NCBI GenBank assembly: GCA_009917445.1
Contig: QZEE01000015.1
Coordinates: 37,204-101,203, forward strand
Direction: 5' to 3'
Source: a bacterium D16-76
GTDB lineage: Bacteria; Bacillota; Clostridia; Oscillospirales; Acutalibacteraceae
Length of the DNA stretch: 64,000 bases
The notes beneath the pieces are model-generated. The model ran no database searches, had not been told where the DNA came from, and saw nothing but the letters and a program-made list of their open reading frames with translations. The position numbers and the translations under genes were made by a program. Positions 44,113 through 53,237 of the stretch are shown piece by piece. The stretch's first letter is position 1. The number at the start of each line of letters is the position of its first letter.

Positions 44113-45306
44113 CTAGGGGCGGTAAGGGGCGTTGGCCGTGCGGTTTTCCTGGGGGGGTGTGGGCAGGAAGGATTGGGCGGTGGAGCCGCCGGCGGCGGTG
44201 AGCTCGCTGCCGCCGCTTTGCAGGCGGAGGGTTTCCAGGGCGGGGTAGGAGGAACAGAGGGTTTTCGCCATGGAGAAGAGCATGCGTTCCTGGTCCCCAG
44301 GGGAGGCGGAGGCGAACCAAGCGGCGGCGTCTGAGGAAAGCTCCAGCAGGAGGGATTTGGAGGCGGGCTCGATGGAAAAGCCGGTGGTGGCGCAGGAATC
44401 GCCCCAAGCGGCGCTGAGGAGGGAGGTGCCCTCGGGTGCGCCGCCCAGGGCCACCATTTGGCGAACAAGGGCCGTTAGGGACTGGGGGGCGTCGGGGATC
44501 TGATATTTCACCAGGCCCTGGGGGGCGTCGGGGTCTGGGGCGAAGACGGCGAGGGGGCCGGTGGGGTAGTCGGCGCCTTCTGAGGCCATGGTGCTTTCCA
44601 GGGCGAAATCGGAAAGGTAGGGCTGGCCGTTGAACCAGCCGTGCTCGACGCCCTGGTAGGCCAGGACACAGAAAGCCACGGCAGCCAGGGCGATATAGGG
44701 GATGGCGCGGTCCATGGCGCGCTTGAAGCGGCGAAGGCGCTGCTGGCCGGGGAAGGTCCTGTTTTCGTGGTCTACTAAAAAGCTGGCCCATAGCTCTTCG
44801 GGGGCCCCTTCGGCGGGGGCGACGGGGGAGAGGGCGGCCGCCGCCTGGGCCGGGGTGAGCTTGGCCCGCTTGAGCCCGGCGGCTACCAGCCGGCTTGCCC
44901 GGGTGGCTGGGCCCCCGATGACGGCGGCAATCTCCGCAAAACCCCAGCCCAAGGCCAGGTGCAGGTAAAGGGGGGTCTTGTACCGGGGGGGCAGGCGCAT
45001 GAGGGTGCGGAGGGCGTCGGTAAGGGTAAAGGGCAGGCGGGGGCCTGGGGCGGGCCGCTGGCCCTTCTTTTTGCGCTTGGGGCGGCGGTAGTATTGGTCC
45101 AGGCAGAGGCTGTGCATGCAGCGGTAAAGCCCTGGCGTGCCGGAGGAGGCCCGCTGCCAGAGGCGGGGGCTGCAGGCTAAGTCGCACAAAAGGGTATGGG
45201 TAAGGGCCTGAGCCCCAGAGGGCCCCCCGGCGTGGAGATAGGCCAGGGCGAAAAGCCCCCGGGCATTTTGCAAAAAGAGCGGTTCTATTTCTGGTAAAGC
45301 GGCCAT
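44113..45306 (-). CDS. Sigma-region-4-like / transmembrane / GerMN-like protein
   Basis: A 397-residue protein with an unusual architecture. Residues 1-150 resemble an ECF-sigma fold; LTDALRTLMRLPPRYKTPLY and the following EIAAVIGGPATRASRLVAAGLKRAKL match sigma region 4, a helix-turn-helix. One membrane helix lies at 201-219 (AIPYIALAAVAFCVLAYQG). The outer part carries a GerMN-like segment (SKSLLLELSSDAAAWF, FSMAKTLCSSYPALETLRL), seen in spore-germination lipoproteins. No cleavable signal peptide. The start at 45306 is supported by AAAGGGGG; the longer open frame lacks a site. It may be a membrane-bound DNA-binding sensor, or the sigma-like part may have lost DNA binding. Confidence 0.75.
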   Translation of the reverse strand: MAALPEIEPLFLQNARGLFALAYLHAGGPSGAQALTHTLLCDLACSPRLWQRASSGTPGLYRCMHSLCLDQYYRRPKRKKKGQRPAPGPRLPFTLTDALRTLMRLPPRYKTPLYLHLALGWGFAEIAAVIGGPATRASRLVAAGLKRAKLTPAQAAAALSPVAPAEGAPEELWASFLVDHENRTFPGQQRLRRFKRAMDRAIPYIALAAVAFCVLAYQGVEHGWFNGQPYLSDFALESTMASEGADYPTGPLAVFAPDPDAPQGLVKYQIPDAPQSLTALVRQMVALGGAPEGTSLLSAAWGDSCATTGFSIEPASKSLLLELSSDAAAWFASASPGDQERMLFSMAKTLCSSYPALETLRLQSGGSELTAAGGSTAQSFLPTPPQENRTANAPYRP

Positions 45307-45320
45307 GGGCTTGCCCCCTT

Positions 45321-46211
45321 TCAGGTATTGGGTCCGTTTGGTTTTTCTGTTTCGCGCAGGCGCTTGCGCTTGGCCCGGCGCTTTTGGCGGATGTCCGCCA
45401 GGTCCTGGCCGATGCCGCTGCACTCCAGCCACATGCTGACCTCGGCCCCCAGGAACAGGATATACATGCAGAAGAACAGCCAGAACATGAGGATGACCAG
45501 GGTGGCTAAGCCCCCGTATAGGGAGAAGTTGGAGAAATTATCTACAAACAGGGAGAAGAAAAAGGAGAACAGCACCCACCCGGCCGCGCTGAAAGCCGCC
45601 CCGGCCAGGTTGTGCAGCAGCCGCACCCGGCGGCGGGGCAGGAAGGTGTACATAAGGGTGAAAAAGGCCAGCAGCAATATAAAGCCTAAAAGGGACTTGA
45701 AATTCATAAGGAGGGTGGCCAGGAAGCGGGGGGATTTTTCTAACAGGAAATTGTAGATGGTGGAGCCGAACACCAGCAGCACCGCTACCAGAAGCAGCAC
45801 CACGGCAAAGAGGATGACATAGACCGCTGCCACCAGGCGCATGTGCACCAGGTTGCGGGTTTTTTTGACCTCGTAGATGGTGTCAAGGCCCTTGATGACG
45901 GCCACCATGCCCGCCGAGGAGGACCATACCGCCGTGATGACGGCCACGGGCAGGATGCCCCCGGCGGTGATGGCGGAGGGCAGCAGGTCGGCCACATATT
46001 CGGCCACGGCGCCGGGGAGGAACTCCAGGGCCATTTCGATAAGGGTGAGGCCGGAGCTGAAATGGATCTGCTGCATTAGGGTGAGCAGGAAGGCCACAAA
46101 GGGCAGGAAGGATATGATGAGGAAGTAGGCGGCGTGGGCCGAGGAGGAATCCAGGCGGTCGCGGGTGGTGCGGTTTAAGAACCAGACGATATGTTTTTTC
46201 AGCAGCTTCAC
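45321..46211 (-). CDS. YihY/BrkB-family membrane protein
   Basis: A 296-residue integral membrane protein with about six helices. It opens with RDRLDSSSAHAAYFLIISFLPF and has the typical GLTLIEMALEFLPGAVAEYV, WSSSAGMVAVIKGLDTIYEV and FSNFSLYGGLATLVILMFWL segments. The family was once called ribonuclease BN by mistake; the function is still uncertain, with proposals in envelope and lipid biology. A GTG start at 46209-46211 has GGAGG eight bases upstream. It is the first gene of a three-gene operon. Confidence 0.9.
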   Translation of the reverse strand: MKLLKKHIVWFLNRTTRDRLDSSSAHAAYFLIISFLPFVAFLLTLMQQIHFSSGLTLIEMALEFLPGAVAEYVADLLPSAITAGGILPVAVITAVWSSSAGMVAVIKGLDTIYEVKKTRNLVHMRLVAAVYVILFAVVLLLVAVLLVFGSTIYNFLLEKSPRFLATLLMNFKSLLGFILLLAFFTLMYTFLPRRRVRLLHNLAGAAFSAAGWVLFSFFFSLFVDNFSNFSLYGGLATLVILMFWLFFCMYILFLGAEVSMWLECSGIGQDLADIRQKRRAKRKRLRETEKPNGPNT

Positions 46212-46676
46212 GGCGCTACCTCCCCCCTGTTGCTATCCTAAATAATATGAAAAAGCAGCCGGCCTAAACGCAGTGCTGCCTGCCCTGGCTATGAGGATAT
46301 TATAGCATGCCGGGAGAGTTTTTACCACTTGTAATCGCCCCTTTTTTTAGGGCTTTTTTCGGATTTGCAGGGGGAGGGGGGCAAAGTTGCAAAAAAAGCG
46401 GGCCCCGCCGAAAGGGGAGGGGGCAGGCGAAAGCCCTGTATCTGCCTGATATACAGGGGTTGCCAGTGGTTACAAAACTGCAACAACTAGGGCCTTTATG
46501 CGATTTTTAGGGATAAAATATGCAATTAACACAAAAAGCTGGGGCAGGACAAGGGGATTTTTTCGGGTTTGCCAGTTGTCAAAAATAGAATCATCGTGTA
46601 AAATGGCCCTATTGTGAATTGTACGTGAACAGCGTGAGTTTGCAAAATAAAACCTTATTCTAGGGGGAATATTAGA
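46212..46676. promoter_or_regulatory. Divergent control region of brkB-like operon and oppA
   Basis: On the minus strand a TATAAT (46299-46304) with a weak TGGTAA at 17 bases may drive the brkB-like operon. On the plus strand TTGTCA-17-TAAAAT at 46576-46604 is a good promoter for oppA, followed by a 72-base leader with a GGGGGAA ribosome site. Between them is the hairpin CCCTGTAT/ATACAGGG (46434-46458). No gene. Confidence 0.6.
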
Positions 46677-48449
46677 ATGAAACGCAGCAAGATTTTGGCG
46701 CTTCTCCTGGCCGTCCTTCTGGTTGTTGGCACCTTTGCCGCCTGCGGCGAAAGCGGCAACAGCAGCAGCGCCGCCAGCACAGCCAGCAAGGCTGACGCCA
46801 GCAGCGCCGCCAACGATACCAGCACGCCTGCTGAGGAGGAGTCCAGCGAGCCCGCTGCCGACGGCACCAGCACCAGCAGCACCGGCGACCATGTGCTGAA
46901 CATGAACGCCACTATGGAGCCCACCAGCCTGAACACCATTACTTCTACCTACAGCATTGAGTTCTCTATGCACAAGCACCTGTTTGAGAACCTGTACATG
47001 CTGGACGACAACGACGAGCCCCAGCCTGCCGCTGCCGAGACGGTGGACATCTCGGAGGACCAGAAGGTTTACACCTTCCACCTGCGGGACGACGGCAAGT
47101 GGACCAACGGCGAGCCTGTTACCGCCAAGGACTTTGAGTTTGCCTGGCAGCAGGTTTTGAACCCGGACAACGCTGCGGACTACGCTTACTTCCTGTACGA
47201 TACCCTGGGCATTGTGAACGCTAAGGAGTTCTATGAAGGGTCTGCCAGCTGGGAAGACGTGGGCGTGAAGGTCATTGACGACCTGACCCTGGAAGTCACC
47301 CTGAAGAACCCCATCCCCTATGCCCCCTTCCTGTTCACCTTTGGCACCCTGGCCCCCATCAACGAGAAGTTCTACACCGAGGTGGGCGCGGACATGTATG
47401 CCACTGAGGCTGAGAATTTCTGCACCAACGGCGCTTTCAAGCTGACCGAGTGGAAGCATGACAGCCAGATCGTGATGGAGAAGAACGCAGACTTCCACCG
47501 GGCTTCGGAGATCGAGGTTGACAAGATCAACTGGAAGATCATCACCGATCCCCAGGCTGCTTTCACGGAGTTCATGTCCGGCGGCCTTGACGTGGTAAAC
47601 CTGTCCACCGGCGAGCTGATCACCCAGGCGGAGAACCAGGACATCGAGGTGCTGAGCTACGCCGACGGTTCCGCTTTCTATATCTACTTCAACCACAGCC
47701 ACGAGTACCTGAAGAACGCCAACCTGCGCAAAGCCCTGGCTTTGGGCTTTGACAAGGAGGGCATGGTAAACTCTGTATACCAGAACGGCAACAAGCCCAT
47801 GACCAGCTTCACCTGCCCCGAGGTCAAGGGTTCTGACGGCAAGAGCTTTGCCGAGAGCCTGAACACCTGGAACGGCGGCGAGCTGACCCCCAAGAACGGC
47901 GACGTAGAAGCTGCCAAGGGCTACCTGGAGACTGCTTTGCAGGAGCTGGGCTGCACCGTAGAGGATCTGTCCGCCAGCCTGTCCATTGACTGCGGCGACA
48001 GCTCGAACGCGATAAATGAGGCTGCTTTCTATCAGGAGCAGTGGAGGCAGAACCTGGGCATTGAGGTCACCGTAAACTCCATGCAGACCAAGCAGGGTTC
48101 TGAGAACCGCAAGAACGGCAACTATGTCATGTCCCTGACCGGCTGGGGCCCCGACTACAACGACCCCATGACCTTCCTGGACCTGTGGGTATCCACCGGC
48201 GGCAACAACCAGACTTTCTATGCCAGCGAGGCTTATGACAAGCTGATTGCCGACGCCGCTGTGGAAACCGACCTGGAGAAGCGCCAGGAGATGTTCTACG
48301 AGGTTGAAAAGCTGATCGTAGAAGACCTGCCTGTTGCCCCCTCCTACTGGCGGTTCCCCAGCTACGCTGTGAACAACGACAAGATTGCCAGCGGCGTACA
48401 CCGGTCCACCTTCCAGGATATCAACGTGGTAAACGTTAAGTTTAACTAA
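46677..48449 (+). CDS. oppA: Oligopeptide ABC transporter substrate-binding lipoprotein
   Basis: A 590-residue extracellular binding protein of the SBP_bac_5 family that captures oligopeptides. It is a lipoprotein: KRSKILALLLAVLLVVGTF precedes the lipobox AAC with Cys23, then an Ala/Ser/Glu-rich flexible linker (25-65). Typical parts are NATMEPTSLNTITSTYS, DGKWTNGEPVTAKDFEFAWQ, NLRKALALGFDKE and DLPVAPSYWRF. Codon use differs from the neighbours (many AAG, GAG, GCT), the pattern of a very highly expressed gene. It has its own promoter and is separated from oppB by 503 bp, so it is probably made in excess over the membrane parts. Confidence 0.95.
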   Translation: MKRSKILALLLAVLLVVGTFAACGESGNSSSAASTASKADASSAANDTSTPAEEESSEPAADGTSTSSTGDHVLNMNATMEPTSLNTITSTYSIEFSMHKHLFENLYMLDDNDEPQPAAAETVDISEDQKVYTFHLRDDGKWTNGEPVTAKDFEFAWQQVLNPDNAADYAYFLYDTLGIVNAKEFYEGSASWEDVGVKVIDDLTLEVTLKNPIPYAPFLFTFGTLAPINEKFYTEVGADMYATEAENFCTNGAFKLTEWKHDSQIVMEKNADFHRASEIEVDKINWKIITDPQAAFTEFMSGGLDVVNLSTGELITQAENQDIEVLSYADGSAFYIYFNHSHEYLKNANLRKALALGFDKEGMVNSVYQNGNKPMTSFTCPEVKGSDGKSFAESLNTWNGGELTPKNGDVEAAKGYLETALQELGCTVEDLSASLSIDCGDSSNAINEAAFYQEQWRQNLGIEVTVNSMQTKQGSENRKNGNYVMSLTGWGPDYNDPMTFLDLWVSTGGNNQTFYASEAYDKLIADAAVETDLEKRQEMFYEVEKLIVEDLPVAPSYWRFPSYAVNNDKIASGVHRSTFQDINVVNVKFN

Positions 48450-48952
48450 GCCGGGCGCTTAGCTTAAACCGGAATTTATACCGAAAGCATAGCGGGAGTA
48501 TCCAGGCGGGTACTCTCGCCCTGCGGTATTTATAACGTTTTACTGGGAGAAAGTTGTAAAGCGAAAAAATCCCACAGCAGGGCCAAGCCCTGGCAAATTT
48601 GTGGGGAAAAACAGAAGAAGCGCAAAACCGGTACCGGTTTCCCGACTGCTTTTCCCAAGGAAAAGCATAGAACCCGTAATAAACGGTTTTGTACGGATTA
48701 TATGGAACATTCAATGTGCCAAAGGCGGCCCGGTGAAGTCCCCTTTGGCACATTCTAATAAAAAAGATAAACGCAAACAAACGCGTGCCCAAAGCCCCCA
48801 AAAAGCAGGGGCCCGGTACGCGGGAAGCGAAGCGTGGGATCCTTAAGGGGCGGGGCCCCTTAAGCCGCCGGAGGCGACCTTAACAGGGGTGCAGGGGGCG
48901 GAAAGCCCCTTGCTGTTAACAAAAATATGAAGAGGAAAGGGGGAAATTGCTA
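48450..48952. repeat. oppA-oppB spacer with hairpins and a type-B repeat
   Basis: No gene. Right after oppA is a two-level structure at about 48477-48531 (GCGGGAGTA/TACTCTCGC within ATACCG/CGGTAT). At 48713-48754 AATGTGCCAAAGG pairs with CCTTTGGCACATT. A type-B repeat is at 48819-48885. No good promoter for oppB is visible; these hairpins could protect the oppA message and reduce transcription into oppBCDF. Confidence 0.6.
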
Positions 48953-49891
48953 ATGGCTAAGTATATACTAAAAAGAGTCGGGTATGCGGTGGTAACGCTG
49001 TTTGTGCTGGTAACGCTGACGTTCTTCATGATGCGCATGCTGCCGGGCGACCCGTTTACCGGTGAAAAGCAGCTGCCGGAAAAGACCATGGCCGCGCTGA
49101 ACGCGAAATATGGGTTGGACAAGCCGGAGCCCGTACAGTATATCATGTACCTTGGCAATTGCCTGCACGGAGACCTGGGCCTGTCCTTAAACACGAACCG
49201 GCCCGTGACCACCATTATCGGCGAAGCGTTCGCCTATTCCTTTGACCTGGGCATACGGGCGGTGCTGCTGGCCTTTGTGGCCGGCGTGCTGCTGGGTACC
49301 ATTGCCGCCATTAAACGGGGCAAGGCCACGGATACGGTGTGCATGCTGGTTGCGCTGGTGGGTGTGTCGGTGCCCAGCTTTATTGTGGCGTCGGTGCTGC
49401 AATACTACCTGGGCTTAAAGCTGTACATGGCCACAGGTGTGCGCTTTTTTGCCGTTACCGGCTGGGAGGATTTCAACTCCAAGATCCTGCCGGTGTTCGC
49501 GCTGGCGTTTGGCTCTTTGGCGCAGATCTCCCGGCTGATGCGTACCAGCATGCTGGACGTGCTGGGCCAGGACTACATCAAGACCGCTAAGGCCAAGGGG
49601 CTTTCCCAAAAGGCCATCATCTGGAAGCATGCCATACGCAACGCCATTATGCCCGTGGTCACGGTGCTGGGCCCCATTACGGCCAGCGTACTTACCGGCG
49701 GCTTTGTGGTGGAAAGCGTGTTTGCGGTGCCCGGCCTGGGCGGGTACTTTGTAAGGAGTATCCAAAACGTGGACTACACCATGATCTCTGGCACCACCAT
49801 TTTCTACGGCGCGTTTTTGATCGCGGCCAACCTGTTGGTGGACCTGGCCTATGGCCTGATCGACCCGAGAGTGAAATTGGAGGAGGGCTGA
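48953..49891 (+). CDS. oppB: Oligopeptide ABC transporter permease (OppB type)
   Basis: A 312-residue membrane permease with six helices. It begins AKYILKRVGYAVVTLFVLVTLTFF MMRMLPGDPF, the family start, and has the EAA loop RTSMLDVLGQDYIKTAKAKGLSQKAII for contact with the ATPases. The ATG at 48953 with AAAGGGGG upstream is preferred over a TTG two codons earlier. It overlaps no gene but is followed by oppC after four bases. Confidence 0.95.
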   Translation: MAKYILKRVGYAVVTLFVLVTLTFFMMRMLPGDPFTGEKQLPEKTMAALNAKYGLDKPEPVQYIMYLGNCLHGDLGLSLNTNRPVTTIIGEAFAYSFDLGIRAVLLAFVAGVLLGTIAAIKRGKATDTVCMLVALVGVSVPSFIVASVLQYYLGLKLYMATGVRFFAVTGWEDFNSKILPVFALAFGSLAQISRLMRTSMLDVLGQDYIKTAKAKGLSQKAIIWKHAIRNAIMPVVTVLGPITASVLTGGFVVESVFAVPGLGGYFVRSIQNVDYTMISGTTIFYGAFLIAANLLVDLAYGLIDPRVKLEEG

Positions 49892-49895
49892 GCAA

Positions 49896-50849
49896 ATGGA
49901 TAAAATCGACAAGAGCCGTTTTGGCTGGGTGGGCCCGGACCCCGAGCACCAGGAGGGGATATCCCGCCCCAGCATTACCTATTGGCGGGACGCCATGAAC
50001 CGGCTGGTGAAAAACCGGGTGGCGCTGGTGTGCCTGTGCATTATTGTGCTGCTGATTTTGGGCTGCGCCATTTTGCCGGCGGTTTCCCCCTTCAGCGGCC
50101 GGGAACAGCACCTGACCGAAGGCAACGCCAGCTTCTTTACCCCCTGCACCGATACCCGCTATGAAGGCCAGGGCCATGTGCACATTTTTGGCACGGACCG
50201 CCTGGGCCGCGACATGTGGACCCGCCTGTTTGACGGGGGCCGCGTGTCGCTGATGATCGCTTTCTCGGCGGTGTTTGTAAACCTGATCATCGGCATTATC
50301 TACGGCGGCATCTCCGGCTATTACGGCGGCGCGGTGGATAACATTATGATGCGTATTGTGGAGATCGTCAACGGCATACCCTACCTGATTGTGGTGGTGC
50401 TGCTGATGATGGTGCTGCCCCAGGGTATCTTTACCATGGTAGTGGCCTATGCCACCGTGGGCTGGACAGGCATGGCCCGCCTGGTGCGCGGCCAGGCGCT
50501 GGCCCTGAAAAACCAGGAGTTCGTGGTGGCGGCAGAGGCCATGGGCGCCAAGCCCTCCCGGATTATTGCCAGGCATTTGCTGCCCAACGCCTTGTCCGTT
50601 ATTATCATCAACGTGACCCTGGCGGTGCCAAGCGCAATCTTTACCGAGGCTTTCCTCTCTTACATCGGCCTGGGCGTGCCGGTGCCCCATTCCTCTTGGG
50701 GCATCCTGGCCCAAGACGGCTCCCAGGTGTTCCAGGTATACCCGGAGAAGCTGTGGATACCGGCTATTGCCATCAGTATCACCATGCTCTCCTTCAACCT
50801 GCTGGGCGACGGCCTGCGCGACGCCTTTGACCCGCGGCTGCGGCGCTGA
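49896..50849 (+). CDS. oppC: Oligopeptide ABC transporter permease (OppC type)
   Basis: A 317-residue permease with six helices and the N-terminal OppC domain (YWRDAMNRLVKNRVALVCLCIIVLLIL). The segment GTDRLGRDMWTRLFDGGRVSL and the EAA loop VRGQALALKNQEFVVAAEAMGAKPSRIIARHLLPN are diagnostic. Together with OppB it forms the channel. GGAGG lies before its ATG inside the end of oppB. Confidence 0.95.
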   Translation: MDKIDKSRFGWVGPDPEHQEGISRPSITYWRDAMNRLVKNRVALVCLCIIVLLILGCAILPAVSPFSGREQHLTEGNASFFTPCTDTRYEGQGHVHIFGTDRLGRDMWTRLFDGGRVSLMIAFSAVFVNLIIGIIYGGISGYYGGAVDNIMMRIVEIVNGIPYLIVVVLLMMVLPQGIFTMVVAYATVGWTGMARLVRGQALALKNQEFVVAAEAMGAKPSRIIARHLLPNALSVIIINVTLAVPSAIFTEAFLSYIGLGVPVPHSSWGILAQDGSQVFQVYPEKLWIPAIAISITMLSFNLLGDGLRDAFDPRLRR

Positions 50850-50866
50850 GAAAGGATGGGACGAAT

Positions 50867-51892
50867 ATGGCAAAAGATATGAACAACAAGGTCCTCAGCG
50901 TAAACAACCTGCACGTGTCCTTTGACACCTACGCGGGGGAGGTGCAGGCAGTGCGGGGCGTCACCTTTGACCTGCACCAAGGCGAGGTGCTGGCCATTGT
51001 GGGCGAATCGGGCTGCGGAAAAAGCGTGACGGCCCAGACCATTATGAAGCTGAACCCCATGCCCCCGGCCCGCATCCCCGAAGGGGAAGTGACCCTGGGG
51101 GACGTGGACATTGTAAAGGCCACGGAAAAGGAAATGCAGAAGCTGCGTGGCAAGGAAGTCTCTATGATTTTCCAGGACCCCATGACGTGCCTGAACCCTA
51201 CAAAAAAGGTGGGCAAGCAGATTGTGGAAGCCATTGTGCACCACACCCACATGAACCGGGCGGACGCCAAGGCCGAGGCTATCAAGTGCTTAAGCCAGGT
51301 GAACATCCCCAACCCGGAGGAACGGGCCCAGCAGTACCCCCATGAATTCTCCGGCGGCATGCGCCAGCGGGCCATGATCGCCATGGCCCTTTCCTGCAAC
51401 CCTAAGGTGCTGATTGCCGACGAGCCCACTACGGCCTTGGACGTAACGATCCAGGCGCAGATCATGGATCTGCTGGCGGAAATCAAGGAGCAGGTGAACA
51501 CGGCGATTATCCTCATCACCCACGACCTGGGCGTGGTGGCCAGCATGGCCGACCGGGTGGCGGTGATGTATGCCGGGAAAATCGTAGAGACCGGCACCTG
51601 CGAGGATATTTTCTACCGCAACGCCCACCCCTACACCCGGGCGCTGCTGAAGAGCCTGCCCTCGGTAGATGCGGAAAAGAAGGACCGGCTGGTGTCCATA
51701 GCCGGCTCGCCGCCGGACCTGCTGGACCCGCCTAAGGGCTGCGGCTTTGCAGCCCGGTGCGCCCGGTGCATGCACATCTGCCGGGAAGAGCAGCCCCCGG
51801 AATTCACCATAGGGGAGGGGCACACGGCTTCTTGCTGGCTGCTGCACCCCGACTGCCCCAGCGGGGAAGAAAGAGGTGAAAAAGATGTCTGA
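50867..51892 (+). CDS. oppD: Oligopeptide ABC transporter ATPase (OppD type)
   Basis: A 341-residue ATPase. Walker A is GESGCGKS, signature FSGGMRQRAMIA, Walker B VLIADEPTTALD, switch His in LITHDLGVV. The C-terminal extension ends PPKGCGFAARCARCMHICREEQP, the oligopeptide/dipeptide transporter domain whose cysteines bind a [4Fe-4S] cluster in studied homologues. GAAAGGA stands before the start. Its last eight bases overlap oppF. Confidence 0.96.
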   Translation: MAKDMNNKVLSVNNLHVSFDTYAGEVQAVRGVTFDLHQGEVLAIVGESGCGKSVTAQTIMKLNPMPPARIPEGEVTLGDVDIVKATEKEMQKLRGKEVSMIFQDPMTCLNPTKKVGKQIVEAIVHHTHMNRADAKAEAIKCLSQVNIPNPEERAQQYPHEFSGGMRQRAMIAMALSCNPKVLIADEPTTALDVTIQAQIMDLLAEIKEQVNTAIILITHDLGVVASMADRVAVMYAGKIVETGTCEDIFYRNAHPYTRALLKSLPSVDAEKKDRLVSIAGSPPDLLDPPKGCGFAARCARCMHICREEQPPEFTIGEGHTASCWLLHPDCPSGEERGEKDV

Positions 51893-52859
51893 TAAAAAGC
51901 AGGAAGTGCTCCTTTCCCTTAACGATGTATGCAAATATTTCAAGGTGTCCGGCGGCACGCTAAAGGCTGTAGACCATGTAACCTTTGACATCCACAAGGG
52001 CGAGACCATGGGCCTGGTTGGAGAGTCCGGCTGCGGCAAGTCCACCCTGGGCCGGGTGACCATGGGCATATACAGCCCTACGTCCGGCAAACTGACCTAT
52101 AAAGGCGAAGAGTTGGACCTGCGGAAGAAAAAGTCCCGCTTTAGCTATGCCAAAAAGGCGCAGATCATCTTCCAGGACCCCTACGCGTCCCTGGATCCCC
52201 GCATGACCGTCTCCTCCATCATCCAGGAGGGCATGGAGATACACAAGATGTACGACGAGAAGCGCCGCAAGGAACGGGTGTATGAGCTGCTGGAAATGGT
52301 AGGCCTGAACCGCGAGCACGCCAACCGGTTCCCCCACGAGTTTTCCGGCGGGCAGCGCCAGCGCATTGGCATAGCGCGGGCTTTGGCCATTGAGCCGGAG
52401 TTTATTGTGTGCGACGAGCCCATCTCGGCTTTGGATGTGTCGATCCAGTCCCAGGTCATTAACCTGCTGCACGATTTGCAGGAAAAGCTGGGGCTGACGT
52501 ACCTGTTCATTGCCCACGACCTAAACATCGTCAAATACATCAGCGACCGCATCGCCGTGATGTACCTGGGCAACGTGGTAGAGCTGGCCAGCTCGGACGA
52601 GCTGTACAAGAACACATTGCACCCCTACAGCCAAGCGCTGCTGTCCGCGGTACCCATACCCGACCCCAGCGCCGAGGCCCAAAAGAAGCGGATTATTATT
52701 TCCGGCGATGTGCCCAGCCCCATCAACACCCCCAAAGGCTGCAACTTTGCCGGCCGGTGCCCCAGGGCCTGCGACAAGTGCAAGGAATCGAAGCCGGTGC
52801 TGCAGGAAATCGTACCGGGGCACTTTGTAGCCTGCCACCTGGTCGAGCCCCAAAAATAA
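51885..52859 (+). CDS. oppF: Oligopeptide ABC transporter ATPase (OppF type)
   Basis: A 324-residue ATPase and partner of OppD. Walker A is GESGCGKS, signature FSGGQRQRIGIA, Walker B FIVCDEPISALD, switch His in FIAHDLNIV; the C-terminal domain has the cysteine set in TPKGCNFAGRCPRACDKC. The ATG at 51885 with AGAGGTG seven bases upstream is preferred to the GTG at 51876; it overlaps the end of oppD, so the two are translationally coupled. It ends the operon. Confidence 0.96.
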   Translation: MSDKKQEVLLSLNDVCKYFKVSGGTLKAVDHVTFDIHKGETMGLVGESGCGKSTLGRVTMGIYSPTSGKLTYKGEELDLRKKKSRFSYAKKAQIIFQDPYASLDPRMTVSSIIQEGMEIHKMYDEKRRKERVYELLEMVGLNREHANRFPHEFSGGQRQRIGIARALAIEPEFIVCDEPISALDVSIQSQVINLLHDLQEKLGLTYLFIAHDLNIVKYISDRIAVMYLGNVVELASSDELYKNTLHPYSQALLSAVPIPDPSAEAQKKRIIISGDVPSPINTPKGCNFAGRCPRACDKCKESKPVLQEIVPGHFVACHLVEPQK

Positions 52860-52870
52860 GGATAACAGCA

Positions 52871-52902
52871 AACCCGCCAGCCCCCAAGCCGGCGGGTTTT
52901 TC
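52871..52902 (+). terminator. Rho-independent terminator of the opp operon
   Basis: AACCCGCC and GGCGGGTT pair around a 12-base loop, followed by TTTCC; 11 bases after oppF. Confidence 0.85.
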
Positions 52903-52950
52903 CTATCCCAAAACGCGGGCGCAACACCCGCGCCCCCGCCAACCGAAAAG

Positions 52951-53030
52951 CGCGGGAAGCGCAGCGCAGGATTCCAAAGGAGAGGCTCCTTTGGCGGGTT
53001 TGGGCGGAGCCCAAGATCTGGCCAGAGGCA
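52951..53030 (+). repeat. Type-B dispersed intergenic repeat (diverged)
   Basis: CGCGGGAAGCGCAGCGCAGGA then CCAAAGGAG/CTCCTTTGG, followed by GGGCGGAGCCC. It is the last copy before the accessory region. Confidence 0.55.
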
Positions 53031-53060
53031 AAAAAATTTGAAAAAAGTGGGCGCGGGGGG

Positions 53061-53088
53061 TTGACTTTTGCAGAAAATTTGATATAAT
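53061..53088 (+). promoter_or_regulatory. Promoter of the tRNA pair
   Basis: TTGACT-16 bases-TATAAT, 36 bases before the first tRNA. Confidence 0.75.
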
Positions 53089-53123
53089 AAGAATGTTCCT
53101 GTAAAGCCCGTAAGCAGGGAGAT

Positions 53124-53197
53124 AGCGGTATTGTGTAATGGTAGCACAGCAGACTCTGACTCTGTTTGTCTGGGTTCAAATCCTGGTACCGCTGCCA
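53124..53197 (+). tRNA. tRNA-Gln (anticodon CTG)
   Basis: Acceptor stem AGCGGTA/TACCGCT closes perfectly, with a G discriminator and encoded CCA. The anticodon stem GCAGA/TCTGT holds the loop CTCTGAC, giving the anticodon CUG for glutamine codon CAG. The T arm is CTGGG-TTCAAAT-CCTGG. Confidence 0.93.
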
Positions 53198-53237
53198 TGG
53201 CCCCGGTTTTATGCAAATGAACCCGGGGCTTCTTTTT

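Noticed and set aside
46470..48401. 643-codon open frame antisense to oppA
   Set aside because: A by-product of the strong codon bias of oppA; no ribosome site or domain.
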